From an uncultured Flavobacterium sp. (lineage in GTDB: Bacteria > Bacteroidota > Bacteroidia > Flavobacteriales > Flavobacteriaceae): 48,760 bases of DNA. Made by a program: the position numbers and the translations under genes. Positions 17,575 to 27,187 of the stretch are shown piece after piece (the stretch's first letter is position 1; each line of letters starts with the position of its first letter). The stretch lies in NCBI GenBank assembly GCA_947626185.1, contig CANQRD010000006.1, positions 1-48,760 of the forward strand, given 5' to 3'. The notes under the pieces were generated by a model. It worked only from the letters and a program-made list of their open reading frames with translations. It searched no databases and had not been told where the DNA came from.

Positions 17575-18354
17575 ATGGAATACGAAAATATTTTAATTGA
17601 AATTGACAATCAAATTGCTGTTTTAAGCATTAACAGGCCAACAAAACTAAATGCCCTAAACAAACCAACTATTGAAGAACTAAATAGTGCATTAGCTTCT
17701 TTAGAGGAAAATAAAGAAGTAAGAGCAGTTATTATCACAGGAAGTGGAGAAAAAGCATTTGTTGCTGGTGCAGATATTAAAGAGTTCGCTAACTACAATA
17801 CAAGTGAAGGATCTCAACTTGCTGCAAAAGGCCAAGAATTGTTATTTGATTATGTTCAAAACTTTACAAAGCCAATTATTGCTGCAGTAAATGGTTTTGC
17901 CCTTGGTGGCGGATTAGAGCTAGCTATGGCTTGTCATTTCAGAATAGCTTCTACCAATGCTAAAATGGGATTGCCCGAAGTTACCCTAGGATTAATTCCT
18001 GGATACGGTGGAACGCAACGTTTACCTCAACTAATAGGAAAAGGAAGAGCAATGGAACTAATAATGACTGCCGATATGATTAATGCTGAAAAAGCCTTAG
18101 AATACGGATTAGTTAATCACGTAGTTGAACAGAATGAATTACTTGCATTTACCATAAAAATAGCAGAAAAGATAACTAAAAATTCTTCTTCTGCCATTGC
18201 GAGAGCGATCAAGTCAATTAATGCTAATTACAAAGATGGCACGAACGGATATCACGAAGAAATAAAAAACTTTGGTGATTGTTTTAGTACAAAAGATTTT
18301 ATTGAAGGCACAACTGCTTTTTTAGAAAAGAGAAAACCAGACTTTAAATCATAA
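17575..18354 (+). CDS. Enoyl-CoA hydratase/isomerase (crotonase family)
   Basis: The 259-residue crotonase-fold protein probably hydrates trans-2-enoyl-CoA in fatty-acid or amino-acid catabolism. Oxyanion-hole and CoA-binding blocks are AFVAGADIKEF and GFALGGGLELAMAC. The two catalytic glutamates expected for a hydratase are Glu115 and Glu135 (in GLPEVTLGL), 20 residues apart as in rat crotonase, and GYGGTQRL follows. Having both glutamates favours hydratase over the other crotonase activities. It follows the histidine kinase by 18 bases and ends at a strong terminator. Substrate chain length cannot be read. Confidence 0.93.
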   Translation: MEYENILIEIDNQIAVLSINRPTKLNALNKPTIEELNSALASLEENKEVRAVIITGSGEKAFVAGADIKEFANYNTSEGSQLAAKGQELLFDYVQNFTKPIIAAVNGFALGGGLELAMACHFRIASTNAKMGLPEVTLGLIPGYGGTQRLPQLIGKGRAMELIMTADMINAEKALEYGLVNHVVEQNELLAFTIKIAEKITKNSSSAIARAIKSINANYKDGTNGYHEEIKNFGDCFSTKDFIEGTTAFLEKRKPDFKS

Positions 18355-18356
18355 AT

Positions 18357-18396
18357 AAAAAGAGGAAATGTTTATAAAAAACGTTTCCTCTTTTTT
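18357..18396 (+). terminator. Terminator of the hemH-hemJ-kinase-crotonase unit
   Basis: AAAAGAGGAAA pairs with TTTCCTCTTTT, extended by a few pairs either side of an AT-rich loop and followed by a T run. It begins two bases after the stop codon. Confidence 0.8.
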
Positions 18397-18410
18397 ATAA
18401 TTATCCATAA

Positions 18411-18440
18411 AAAAACCTCTTGATTTCTCAAGAGGTTTTT
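18411..18440 (-). terminator. Terminator of tRNA-Gln copy 1
   Basis: A perfect 13-bp stem (AAAAACCTCTTGA with TCAAGAGGTTTTT) and a four-base loop, starting one base beyond the tRNA end on the minus strand. Confidence 0.85.
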
Positions 18441-18441
18441 G

Positions 18442-18512
18442 TTGGCCTACTAGGACTCGAACCTAGAACGACTGAACCAAAATCAGCTGTGTTACCATTA
18501 CACCATAGGCCA
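18442..18512 (-). tRNA. tRNA-Gln (TTG), copy 1
   Basis: The 71-base sequence folds as a complete cloverleaf on the minus strand. Acceptor stem TGGCCTA pairs with TAGGCCA. The D stem is GTGT/ACAC, and the anticodon stem GCTGA/TCAGT encloses the loop TTTTGGT, giving anticodon TTG. The T arm CTAGG-TTCGAGT-CCTAG follows. The discriminator is A and no CCA is encoded. It reads CAA, and CAG by wobble. It is identical to copy 2. Confidence 0.97.
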
Positions 18513-18562
18513 ATACTTGTTTGCATTTTTATGAAGTAGCAACTACTTCTCTATTGCGGATG

Positions 18563-18593
18563 CAAAATTAGCACTATTTACAAGTTTTCCAAA
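18563..18593 (-). promoter_or_regulatory. Promoter of tRNA-Gln copy 1
   Basis: On the minus strand, TTTG (18590-18593), exactly 19 bases, then TAATTTTG (18563-18570). This is the Bacteroidota primary sigma-factor consensus. It lies about 50 bases before the tRNA. Confidence 0.8.
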
Positions 18594-18702
18594 AATATTT
18601 TACTGTTTTTATTGTTTATTTTACTAAAAAAGCACAATCAATTGATTTACAATGTTTAGTAAAATGAAATTTAACAATTCTATTTTAAAAACATCATCTA
18701 TA

Positions 18703-18734
18703 AAAAAACCTCTTGAAAAATCAAGAGGTTTTTT
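18703..18734 (-). terminator. Terminator of tRNA-Gln copy 2
   Basis: A perfect 14-bp stem (AAAAAACCTCTTGA with TCAAGAGGTTTTTT) and loop AAAA, just beyond the tRNA end. It separates copy 2 from copy 1, so the two genes form separate transcription units. Confidence 0.85.
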
Positions 18735-18735
18735 G

Positions 18736-18806
18736 TTGGCCTACTAGGACTCGAACCTAGAACGACTGAACCAAAATCAGCTGTGTTACCATTACACCAT
18801 AGGCCA
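18736..18806 (-). tRNA. tRNA-Gln (TTG), copy 2
   Basis: Identical base for base to the copy at 18442-18512: 71 bases, anticodon TTG, discriminator A, no encoded CCA. It has its own promoter at 18855-18885 and its own terminator at 18703-18734. Confidence 0.97.
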
Positions 18807-18854
18807 ATACCTGTTTGCTTTTCTGAAGTAGCAACCACTTCCTTATTGCGATGG

Positions 18855-18885
18855 CAAAACTAACACTTATTTTATATATTACAAA
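18855..18885 (-). promoter_or_regulatory. Promoter of tRNA-Gln copy 2
   Basis: Minus-strand TTTG (18882-18885), exactly 19 bases, then TAGTTTTG (18855-18862). It has the same spacing as the promoter of copy 1 although the spacer sequence differs. Confidence 0.8.
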
Positions 18886-18980
18886 TATTTTTAAAGAAAA
18901 TATTTTTAGATCGTTTGATTACATTGTAGTAAAAAAATAGTTTCTTTGTAAATAGTGATTAAAAATATTTAGTATTTCAT

Positions 18981-21900
18981 ATGTTAACACCAAATTACAA
19001 AAAGTGGAACATCATCATAGGTTGGCTATGTTTTCTTGTTGCTCTTACCACTTACACTCTTACTGTTGAACCAACGGTTAGTTTTTGGGATCCAGGAGAA
19101 TATATCTCAACTTCCGTAAAACTTGAAGTAGGGCATCCTCCAGGAGCTCCATTTTATCAGATGATGGGAGCTTTATTTGCAATGTTTGCTAGTTCACCAG
19201 ACAAAATTGCTTTAGCAGTAAATATGGTTGCGGTCTTATCTAGCGCATTTACAATTCTTTTTATGTATTGGTCTATGACTAATATATTGAAAAAAATAGT
19301 AGAGAAAACTTCTGAATGGAATAATACCAATTCAATTGCTGTATTAGGTAGTTCTGCTGTTGGCGCATTGGCTTTCACATTTACAGATAGCTTTTGGTTT
19401 AACGCAGTAGAAGCAGAAGTTTATGCTTCTGCAATGGTACTTACAGCATTATTACTTTATTTAGGTTTACGTTGGGTAGACGCTATTGACAATCCGCGTG
19501 GTAATAGATGGTTATTAGCAATTGGTTTAGTTGCTGGTTGTTCATTTGGAGTACATATTATGGCTTTACTAACAATTCCTTCAATAGGTTTGTTATACTA
19601 TTTTAAAAACTATCCAAAAGTTACAATTAAGAATTTCATTATAGGTAATATAACCTCTATTGCCGTATTATTCTTCTTATTTGCTTTCTTTTTTCCAAAG
19701 CTATTAGCCTTATTTGGTAAAACGGAAATCTTTGCAGTAAATAGTCTTGGCTTGCCTTTTAATAGCGGAACAATTATCGCTTTCCTTCTTTTTGCTGGTG
19801 CAATTGTTTTTGGCCTTTTCTACACCAAGAAAAAAGGATATGTTACAGCTAACACTATTATTCTTGCTTTAGTATTTGTTTGTGTTGGACTTACGGCTTG
19901 GTTAATGTTACCAATTCGTGCAAATGCAAATGTTACGATTAATGAAAATAGACCATCAGATGCTTCAGAGTTATTAGCTTATTATCAACGTGAACAATAT
20001 GGCGATGAGAGCATATATTACGATTCTTATTTTACCAAAGCTTATGTTGGTTTAGATGCAAATATGCCTTGGAAAGATGAAAAACCAAACTACGAAAGAG
20101 ATTATAAAACAGGTAAATATGTAATCGTTAACGAATGGAAAAATGCTGGTCAAAACTTTAGTGAAAAACACAAAGGTTTCTTACCTCGTATGTGGAGCAC
20201 AGATAAAAACCATCGTGTTAACTACATGAGATATACAAAACCATTAGGTTTTTCTGTAGCACCACAATATTTAGATCATGAAGAAGTAGTTTATCTTGAC
20301 AAAGCGGTAAAACAACGTATGGCAAGTGGCGAATTTGGCCCTGAAGAATTAGATAATTTCTTGAACAAATACGGACAAGCACTGGATATTGAAGTACCAA
20401 CATTTGCAGATAATATGTCATTTATGTTTACCTACCAGTTTGGTTATATGTATTGGAGATATTTAATGTGGAACTTTGTTGGGCGTCAGGACGATATTCA
20501 AGGACAAGGAAATTTAGAACACGGAAACTGGATTAGTGGTATCAAGTTCCTAGATGAAATTCGTTTAGGTTCGCAAGATAATTTACCTGATGATGTTCTA
20601 AACAATAAAGGCAGAAACACTTATTTCTTCCTTCCTTTTATTCTGGGAGTGATTGGTATAGTTTACAACTACAGAAAAGATCCGAAAATGTTTTGGGTAC
20701 TTTTAGTTTTATTCTTATTTACAAGCTTAGCGCTAAAAGTATTCTTAAACGAACGTCCTTTTGAACCTCGAGAAAGAGATTATGCCGTTGTACCATCATT
20801 CTATGTATTTGCTATGTGGATTGGTTTTGGAGTGTATTCAATTTACGAAGGTATTCGTAAATACATTTCTCCTAAATTGTCAGTAGCATTGGTTTTATCT
20901 GCTTGTACATTAGCAGGTCCAGTATTACTAGCACAACAAAACTGGGACGATCACGATAGATCTGACCGTTATACAGCATTAGCAAATGCCCGTGCTTATT
21001 TAGATTCATGCGATCCCAATGCGATTATATTCACTATCGGAGATAATGATACCTTCCCTCTTTGGTATTTACAAGAAGTAGAAGGATATCGAACAGACGT
21101 TCGTGTAGTTTGTACAAGTTTACTAACACAAGATTGGTATATTGATCAGATGAAGGCAAAAGCCTACGACTCTGAACCATTGCCAATAAAATTTACCCAC
21201 GACCAATATGTTGGTAATAAACGTGACGCAATTCTATTACAAAACAAAACTGACGAGCGCGTTGATTTAAGTTTATTGATGGAAGTAGCACGTACAGAAG
21301 ATGATCGATTAAAAATTATTACTGATGCAGGAACAACGCTTTATACCTTACCAACTAATAAAGTTACTTTACCAGTAGATAAGAATATAATTGCTAAAAA
21401 CAATATTGTTTCTCCGTACTTGATGGATTCAGTTGTTCCGTCTATTGATTTTGATATTACAGATCAGGCAATTTATAAACACCGATTAATTATGTTAGAC
21501 ATTATCGCTAATAATAATTGGGAACGTCCTATTTATTTTTCTGGTGGAAGTTTTAACAATGACGATTTTGCTTGGCTAAAAGATTACCTTCAATTACAAG
21601 GGTTGATCTATAAATTAGTTCCAATTCATACACCTAATCAAAATTCTCACCCAATTGATTTAGGTTCTATTGATACCGATAGAATGTACGATAATGTAAC
21701 AAAATGGTATTGGGGCAATATGGGTAGTGATAAAATTTATCACGACCCTCAAACTCGAAGAAATGCATTAAGTTATAGAATCAATTTAGCACGTTTGGCA
21801 GAGCAATTAATTGAAGAAGGTAAAAAAGCAAAAGCAAAAACCATCTTAGATCTTGCAATGACCAATATGCCAATTCAATATTATGGTTATTACGAATTGG

Positions 21901-22244
21901 TTCAGCCATTTATTGAGTGTTATTACAAAATAGGAGAAACACAATTAGCGCAAAAATATGCTTTAGAATTGGCAGAAAAATCTAAACAGCGTTTGTCTTA
22001 TTATAAATCATTACCATTGGACGAACAAGGCTATTACGCTTATGAAATTCTTTCAGAAATCAACACTTGGGACACACTAGCTTCAATTGTAGAAACAGAA
22101 GATAAATCAGCTAATTTCAAAGCGAAATTTAAAGCTAACTTCAACGAAAATATAAAGGCTTTTAATTACTTAATGAAAAAGTATCAGAATGAAAATAATT
22201 TTGAAAGTGACGAAGATTACGAAGATGAATTAGATCAAGAATAA
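18981..22244 (+). CDS. DUF2723 (TMEM260-like) large membrane protein
   Basis: The 1087-residue protein has an N-terminal DUF2723 domain with the characteristic SFWDPGEYISTSVKLEVGHPPG at about 33-54. About ten or more hydrophobic segments extend to about residue 660. A soluble C-terminal half includes FTIGDNDTFPLWYLQ near 685 and helical, TPR-like segments near 930-1050, and the tail is strongly acidic (SDEDYEDELDQE). The human relative TMEM260 is a protein O-mannosyltransferase, so a glycosyltransferase using a lipid-linked sugar is plausible here. That is inference from the family. It is a single-gene unit with a strong terminator. Confidence 0.88.
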   Translation: MLTPNYKKWNIIIGWLCFLVALTTYTLTVEPTVSFWDPGEYISTSVKLEVGHPPGAPFYQMMGALFAMFASSPDKIALAVNMVAVLSSAFTILFMYWSMTNILKKIVEKTSEWNNTNSIAVLGSSAVGALAFTFTDSFWFNAVEAEVYASAMVLTALLLYLGLRWVDAIDNPRGNRWLLAIGLVAGCSFGVHIMALLTIPSIGLLYYFKNYPKVTIKNFIIGNITSIAVLFFLFAFFFPKLLALFGKTEIFAVNSLGLPFNSGTIIAFLLFAGAIVFGLFYTKKKGYVTANTIILALVFVCVGLTAWLMLPIRANANVTINENRPSDASELLAYYQREQYGDESIYYDSYFTKAYVGLDANMPWKDEKPNYERDYKTGKYVIVNEWKNAGQNFSEKHKGFLPRMWSTDKNHRVNYMRYTKPLGFSVAPQYLDHEEVVYLDKAVKQRMASGEFGPEELDNFLNKYGQALDIEVPTFADNMSFMFTYQFGYMYWRYLMWNFVGRQDDIQGQGNLEHGNWISGIKFLDEIRLGSQDNLPDDVLNNKGRNTYFFLPFILGVIGIVYNYRKDPKMFWVLLVLFLFTSLALKVFLNERPFEPRERDYAVVPSFYVFAMWIGFGVYSIYEGIRKYISPKLSVALVLSACTLAGPVLLAQQNWDDHDRSDRYTALANARAYLDSCDPNAIIFTIGDNDTFPLWYLQEVEGYRTDVRVVCTSLLTQDWYIDQMKAKAYDSEPLPIKFTHDQYVGNKRDAILLQNKTDERVDLSLLMEVARTEDDRLKIITDAGTTLYTLPTNKVTLPVDKNIIAKNNIVSPYLMDSVVPSIDFDITDQAIYKHRLIMLDIIANNNWERPIYFSGGSFNNDDFAWLKDYLQLQGLIYKLVPIHTPNQNSHPIDLGSIDTDRMYDNVTKWYWGNMGSDKIYHDPQTRRNALSYRINLARLAEQLIEEGKKAKAKTILDLAMTNMPIQYYGYYELVQPFIECYYKIGETQLAQKYALELAEKSKQRLSYYKSLPLDEQGYYAYEILSEINTWDTLASIVETEDKSANFKAKFKANFNENIKAFNYLMKKYQNENNFESDEDYEDELDQE

Positions 22245-22253
22245 TAAACTCCA

Positions 22254-22287
22254 AAAAATCGCTCTTATTAAAATAAGAGCGATTTTT
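22254..22287 (+). terminator. Terminator of the DUF2723 gene
   Basis: AAAAATCGCTCTTA pairs with TAAGAGCGATTTTT around a short loop, ten bases after the stop codon. Confidence 0.85.
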
Positions 22288-22343
22288 ATTTATACACTTT
22301 TTGTCAATCCAAAATTATACTGCGCTTAGTTCACTTTTCTTAT

Positions 22344-22351
22344 TAACTTTG
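22344..22351 (+). promoter_or_regulatory. -7 promoter element of thiL
   Basis: TAACTTTG matches TAnnTTTG and lies 22 bases before the preferred thiL ATG. The -33 element is unclear. Confidence 0.5.
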
Positions 22352-22373
22352 TCTAATATAAATGAACGTACTT

Positions 22374-23417
22374 ATGATCGAAAATAAAAATCAAAACAAA
22401 ACACAATTAGAACAATTAGGTGAATTTGGCTTAATCAAGCATCTAACTGCTAATTTTGGTATTGAGCAAGCATCTACAACAAAAGGGATTGGCGATGATG
22501 CAGCAGTTTTAGATTTTAAAGATAAAAAAGCTGTTATTTCTACTGACCTATTAGTTGAAGGAGTTCATTTTGATTTGGCCTATGCTCCATTAAAACATTT
22601 AGGTTACAAAGCAGTTGTTGTAAACATTTCTGACATTTGTGCTATGAATGCAACTCCAACTCAGATAACAGTTTCTATTGCAGTTTCTAATCGCTTTCCT
22701 TTAGAAGCTCTAGAAGAACTGTACGAAGGAATTGCTTTAGCTTGTAAATATTACAAAGTAGATTTAGTTGGTGGTGACACCACATCTTCTCAAAAAGGAT
22801 TAATTATAAGCATTACAGCAATTGGTGAAGCTAATCAAGAAGATATCGTATACAGAAACACGGCTAAAGACAATGACTTATTAGTAGTAACTGGAGATAT
22901 TGGAGGAGCTTATATGGGCTTACAAGTTTTAGAAAGAGAAAAACAAGTTTTCTTAGTCAACCCAAATAATCAGCCCGATTTAGCAATGTATGATTATATC
23001 ATTGAACGACAACTAAAGCCAGAAGCCAGAACAGACATCAAACAATTACTAAAAGAGTTGGATGTGCAACCAACAAGCATGATTGATATTTCAGACGGAT
23101 TGTCTTCAGAAATCATGCATCTTTGCTCTTCTTCTAAAGTAGGTTGTAATATTTATGAAGACAAGTTACCTTTAGACCCTCAATTCATTAGCACTTGTGA
23201 AGAATTTAATATTGATTCTACTACAATTGCTATTAATGGTGGAGAAGATTACGAATTACTTTTTACTATTAAAATGGAAGATTTTGATAAAATTAAAGGT
23301 AATCCAAACCTTTCTATTATTGGTCACATGACGCAAGAAAGTGAAGGTATTCACCTCATTACAAGAGATAATACCAAAATACAAATGAAAGCAAAAGGCT
23401 GGAATGCCTTACGATAA
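22374..23417 (+). CDS. thiL: Thiamine-monophosphate kinase
   Basis: Phosphorylates thiamine monophosphate to the cofactor thiamine diphosphate with ATP. I prefer the ATG at 22374 (MIENKNQ) to the one four codons upstream because it starts at the usual distance from LGEFGLIKHL. That gives 347 residues, as expected. The Mg/ATP motif GIGDDAAVLD is near residue 38, followed by STDLLVEGVHF, VVNISDICAMNA, VGGDTTSS and, later, MIDISDGLSSE and INGGEDYELLF, all hallmarks of ThiL in the PurM fold. It is a single-gene unit with its own terminator. Confidence 0.96.
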   Translation: MIENKNQNKTQLEQLGEFGLIKHLTANFGIEQASTTKGIGDDAAVLDFKDKKAVISTDLLVEGVHFDLAYAPLKHLGYKAVVVNISDICAMNATPTQITVSIAVSNRFPLEALEELYEGIALACKYYKVDLVGGDTTSSQKGLIISITAIGEANQEDIVYRNTAKDNDLLVVTGDIGGAYMGLQVLEREKQVFLVNPNNQPDLAMYDYIIERQLKPEARTDIKQLLKELDVQPTSMIDISDGLSSEIMHLCSSSKVGCNIYEDKLPLDPQFISTCEEFNIDSTTIAINGGEDYELLFTIKMEDFDKIKGNPNLSIIGHMTQESEGIHLITRDNTKIQMKAKGWNALR

Positions 23418-23420
23418 TCT

Positions 23421-23449
23421 AAAAAACTGGCTCATGAGTCAGTTTTTTT
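23421..23449 (+). terminator. Terminator of thiL
   Basis: AAAAAACTG-G-CT and AG-T-CAGTTTTTT form a stem with one G-T pair and a short loop, followed by a T run, four bases after the stop. Confidence 0.8.
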
Positions 23450-23656
23450 ATTTTTAACTAATTTATTCTTTATTGTATTGCATTTTCTTGTTTAATACTT
23501 TTTCATTTTACATTCAAATTCAAGAGCAATTCACAACATTTACTATAAAAATCTCAAAATATTACAGTTTCCTTTCCTTATTCTTGCAAAAACGAACTTT
23601 CTAGTTTCTAATTAAATTCAAATGGGTATATTTACTGCTACCAAAATACCTAAAAA

Positions 23657-24142
23657 ATGAACAAAACGTATCAGCTAAAAGTGAATGGAGATGCTGTTTT
23701 TGAGAGTGATAATTTATTACAAAGCAACATCAATGCAGCAGAAACAAATCCAAACGAATATCATGTGTTGAAAAACAACACTTCGTATCATGCGGAGATA
23801 CTTTCTAATGATTTTAATGCTAAATCTTATCAAGTAAACGTAAACGGAAATACGTATACTATTGATATTCAAACACAATTAGATGCACTTATTAATCAGC
23901 TTGGTTTTTCGTTAAACTCAGCAAAACAAGTAAATGCAATTAAAGCACCGATGCCAGGATTAATTCTTGAGATCAATATAGAAGTTGGACAAGAAGTGGA
24001 AAAAAACCAAAACCTGTTAATTCTTGAAGCCATGAAAATGGAAAATAATTTAGTTTCTCCTCGTTCAGGAAAAATTAAAAGCATTAATATAGAAAAAGGA
24101 CAAGCGGTAGATAAAGGTTTGGTGTTAATTGAATTTGAATAG
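23657..24142 (+). CDS. Biotin carboxyl carrier protein of an acyl-CoA carboxylase
   Basis: The 161-residue protein carries biotin between the carboxylase and carboxyltransferase subunits. The C-terminal biotinyl domain has the attachment site EAMKMEN with Lys127, and APMPGLILEINIEVGQEV forms the other half of the domain. The N-terminal half is less conserved and begins with MNKTYQLKVNGD. It starts a three-gene operon with accC (two bases apart) and the carboxyltransferase. The set resembles acetyl- or propionyl-CoA carboxylases of Bacteroidota. The single-chain carboxyltransferase favours propionyl-CoA or a broader acyl-CoA. Confidence 0.93.
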   Translation: MNKTYQLKVNGDAVFESDNLLQSNINAAETNPNEYHVLKNNTSYHAEILSNDFNAKSYQVNVNGNTYTIDIQTQLDALINQLGFSLNSAKQVNAIKAPMPGLILEINIEVGQEVEKNQNLLILEAMKMENNLVSPRSGKIKSINIEKGQAVDKGLVLIEFE

Positions 24143-24144
24143 TT

Positions 24145-25584
24145 ATGAAAAAAATATTAGTTGCTAATCGTGGCGAAATAGCTGTTCGCGTAATGAAAAC
24201 AGCAAAAAAAATGGGTATCAAAACGGTGGCGGTATATTCTTCTGCCGATCGTATGGCACCACACGTAAAAATGGCTGACGAAGCTGTTTTTATTGGAGAA
24301 GCTCCTTCAAACCAATCATACTTATTGGGCGACAAAATAATTGAAGTTGCAAAATCATTAAACGTTGACGGTATTCATCCTGGATATGGTTTTTTGAGTG
24401 AAAACTCTTCTTTTGCTCAAGCATGTGAAAAAAATAATATTACGTTTATTGGGCCAAAATCTCACGCTATAGTAGTAATGGGAGATAAACTTGCAGCCAA
24501 AGAAACCGTAAAAGCCTATAACATACCAATGGTTCCTGGCTTAGATGAAGCAATTTCTGATATAGAAAAAGCAAAAAAAGTGGCACAAGAAGTTGGCTTT
24601 CCAATTCTAATTAAAGCTTCTGCTGGAGGTGGAGGAAAAGGAATGCGTGTAGTAGATAAAGAAAGCGATTTTGAAGTTCAAATGCAACGTGCTATTTCAG
24701 AAGCTACAAATGCTTTTGGAGATGGTTCTGTTTTTATCGAAAAATACATCGGATCACCACGTCATATCGAAATTCAAATTTTAGCAGATACTCACGGCAA
24801 CATTGTTCATTTATTTGAAAGAGAATGTAGTATTCAACGTCGCCATCAAAAAGTAGTAGAAGAAGCTCCTTCTGCTATTTTAACTCCAGAATTGAGAAAA
24901 CAAATGGGAGAAGCTGCCGTAAAAGTAGCTGCTTCTTGTGACTATGTTGGAGCAGGAACAGTAGAATTTCTATTAGACGAAAACATGAATTTCTACTTTT
25001 TAGAAATGAATACACGTTTACAAGTAGAACATCCTGTTACAGAAATTATTACAGGATTAGATCTTGTAGAGTTACAAATACGAATTGCTAGAGGTGAAGC
25101 ATTACCGTTTGCACAAGAAGATTTAACATTACAAAATCACGCAGTAGAATTACGTATTTACGCAGAAGATCCTTTAAACGATTTTTTACCAAGTGTTGGA
25201 AACTTAGAAGTATATCAATTACCACATGGAAAAGGTATTCGCGTAGATAGTGGTATTGAAGAAGGAATGGATGTGCCTATTTACTACGATCCAATGTTGG
25301 CGAAATTAATTACTTATGGTAAAACAAGAGAAGAAGCTATTGAATTGATGATTGAAGCAATAGACAAATACAAAGTAAAAGGTATTGAGACAACTTTGCC
25401 TTTTGGACGTTTTGTAATGGAGCACGATGCATTTAGATCAGGACACTTCGATACCAACTTTGTAAAGAAATATTACAATGCTGAATTAATTAAAGAAAAA
25501 TACAAAAACGAAGCAGAAATTGCAGCGTTTATTGCATTGAACAAGTATTTAGAGGATCAACAATTACTTCGACTACCAAATTAA
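24145..25584 (+). CDS. Biotin carboxylase subunit of an acyl-CoA carboxylase
   Basis: ATP-dependent carboxylation of biotin on the carrier protein. The 479 residues contain the N-terminal [19 protein letters not shown], the ATP-grasp glycine loop [12 protein letters not shown] (near 155), the bicarbonate/ADP-site region [14 protein letters not shown], and [14 protein letters not shown] (near 290). This is the middle gene of the carboxylase operon, with its stop overlapping a possible start of the next gene as TAATG. It belongs to the AccC/PccA-type single biotin carboxylases, without a fused carrier domain. Confidence 0.95.
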   Translation: MKKILVANRGEIAVRVMKTAKKMGIKTVAVYSSADRMAPHVKMADEAVFIGEAPSNQSYLLGDKIIEVAKSLNVDGIHPGYGFLSENSSFAQACEKNNITFIGPKSHAIVVMGDKLAAKETVKAYNIPMVPGLDEAISDIEKAKKVAQEVGFPILIKASAGGGGKGMRVVDKESDFEVQMQRAISEATNAFGDGSVFIEKYIGSPRHIEIQILADTHGNIVHLFERECSIQRRHQKVVEEAPSAILTPELRKQMGEAAVKVAASCDYVGAGTVEFLLDENMNFYFLEMNTRLQVEHPVTEIITGLDLVELQIRIARGEALPFAQEDLTLQNHAVELRIYAEDPLNDFLPSVGNLEVYQLPHGKGIRVDSGIEEGMDVPIYYDPMLAKLITYGKTREEAIELMIEAIDKYKVKGIETTLPFGRFVMEHDAFRSGHFDTNFVKKYYNAELIKEKYKNEAEIAAFIALNKYLEDQQLLRLPN

Positions 25585-25589
25585 TGATT

Positions 25590-27131
25590 ATGAATTCAAA
25601 AATTGAAAAATTACAAAATATACAAGCTGAAGCTAAATTGGGTGGAGGTCAAAAAAGAATTGACACACAACATAGCAAAGGCAAACTAACAGCAAGAGAG
25701 CGTATCGAATATTTATTAGACGAAGGTTCTTTTGAAGAAATTGGAATGTTAGTAACTCATCGCACAACCGATTTCGGAATGGAAAACGAAGTATATTATG
25801 GCGATGGAGTTGTAACAGGATATGGTACAATAAACGGACGTTTGGTTTATGTATTTGCTCAAGACTTTACGGTTTTTGGTGGAGCTTTATCTGAAACTCA
25901 TGCAGAAAAAATTTGTAAAGTAATGGACATGGCATTGAAAATGGGTGCACCAATGATTGGATTAAACGATTCTGGTGGAGCTCGTATTCAAGAAGGAGTT
26001 CGTTCTTTGGGTGGATATGCAGACATTTTTCACAAAAACGTGCAATCATCTGGAGTAATTCCTCAAATTTCTGCTATCATGGGACCATGTGCGGGTGGAG
26101 CAGTTTATTCGCCAGCAATGACCGATTTTACAATGATGGTAGAAGGATCGAGCTATATGTTTGTTACTGGTCCAAACGTCGTAAAAACGGTAACAAATGA
26201 AGAAGTAACTTCTGAAGAATTAGGTGGAGCAAGCACGCATTCTACAAAATCTGGAGTTGCTCACACTACTTCGCCAAACGACGTAGCTTGTTTAGAGGAC
26301 GTAAAAACATTATTGTCTTACATGCCTCAAAACAATAATGAAAAACCAGCAGATTTACCTTATACAATTGGAAACGAATTCCGTTATGAATTAGACACAA
26401 TTGTTCCTGAAAGCGCTAATAAACCATACGATATGAAAGATGTAATTCAACATATCATTGACGAAGATTCTTTCTTTGAAATTCACAAAGATTATGCAGA
26501 AAACATTGTTGTAGGTTTTGCTCGTTTGGGAGGAAAAAGCGTTGGTATTGTAGCAAACAATCCAATGTTTTTAGCAGGTTGTTTAGATGTAAACAGCTCA
26601 ATTAAAGCAGCTCGTTTTACAAGATTCTGTGATGCCTTTAATATTCCATTATTAGTTTTAGTTGATGTACCAGGATTTTTACCAGGAACGGATCAAGAAT
26701 GGAACGGAATTATTGTTCACGGTGCAAAATTATTATATGCATTGAGTGAAGCTACTGTGCCAAAAGTAACCGTAATTACTCGTAAAGCATACGGTGGAGC
26801 TTATGACGTAATGAACTCTAAACACATTGGTGCAGATATGAACTTTGCGTGGCCAAATGCAGAAATTGCAGTTATGGGAGCTAAAGGAGCTAGTGAAATT
26901 ATCTTTAAGAAAGAAATCTCAGAAGCTGCAGATCCTGTAGCTAAATTAGCTGAAAAAGAAGCAGAATACGCAGATAAGTTTGCTACGCCATACAGAGCAG
27001 CTCAACGTGGATTTATTGACGAAGTAATTTTACCTAACGAAACTCGTCGTAAACTACTAAAAGCATTTTCAATGTTGGAAAACAAAGAAGTAAATCTACC
27101 TAATAGAAAACACGGAAACATTCCGTTGTAA
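25590..27131 (+). CDS. Acyl-CoA carboxylase carboxyltransferase subunit (PccB-like)
   Basis: Transfers CO2 from biotin to an acyl-CoA, most likely propionyl-CoA. I prefer the ATG at 25590 (MNSKIEKLQ) to the one at 25584; it gives 513 residues. Both crotonase-fold halves of the carboxyltransferase are present on one chain: [19 protein letters not shown] and [16 protein letters not shown] in the N half, and [26 protein letters not shown] and [15 protein letters not shown] in the C half. A fused chain of this size separates it from split AccA/AccD enzymes. The operon ends at the hairpin that follows. Confidence 0.94.
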   Translation: MNSKIEKLQNIQAEAKLGGGQKRIDTQHSKGKLTARERIEYLLDEGSFEEIGMLVTHRTTDFGMENEVYYGDGVVTGYGTINGRLVYVFAQDFTVFGGALSETHAEKICKVMDMALKMGAPMIGLNDSGGARIQEGVRSLGGYADIFHKNVQSSGVIPQISAIMGPCAGGAVYSPAMTDFTMMVEGSSYMFVTGPNVVKTVTNEEVTSEELGGASTHSTKSGVAHTTSPNDVACLEDVKTLLSYMPQNNNEKPADLPYTIGNEFRYELDTIVPESANKPYDMKDVIQHIIDEDSFFEIHKDYAENIVVGFARLGGKSVGIVANNPMFLAGCLDVNSSIKAARFTRFCDAFNIPLLVLVDVPGFLPGTDQEWNGIIVHGAKLLYALSEATVPKVTVITRKAYGGAYDVMNSKHIGADMNFAWPNAEIAVMGAKGASEIIFKKEISEAADPVAKLAEKEAEYADKFATPYRAAQRGFIDEVILPNETRRKLLKAFSMLENKEVNLPNRKHGNIPL

Positions 27132-27136
27132 TACCT

Positions 27137-27169
27137 AAAAAAAGCCATCTCGTAAAGATGGCTTTTTTT
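27137..27169 (+). terminator. Terminator of the acyl-CoA carboxylase operon
   Basis: AAAAAAAGCCATCT pairs with AGATGGCTTTTTTT. The A and T runs on both sides could also serve the minus-strand lipoprotein gene that ends at 27188. Confidence 0.85.
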
Positions 27170-27187
27170 AAACATTATCGTAAATAA

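Larger units (their letters stand above)
18411..18885. repeat. Tandem duplication of a complete tRNA-Gln transcription unit
   Basis: Two units of terminator, tRNA and promoter repeat with a spacing of 294 bases. The tRNAs are identical, the terminator stems are almost identical, and the leaders (from the tRNA 5' end through AGTAGCAAC-ACTTC to the TAnnTTTG element) are similar with scattered substitutions and indels. The duplication therefore included the control regions and is not recent. The rest of the interval from 18594 to 18701 holds nothing I recognise. Confidence 0.85.

Noticed and set aside
18411..18885. tRNA repeats as an integration (att) site of a mobile element
   Set aside because: Both copies are complete, with promoter and terminator, no integrase or foreign genes lie between or beside them, and the duplication includes control regions. 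A simple tandem duplication explains it.
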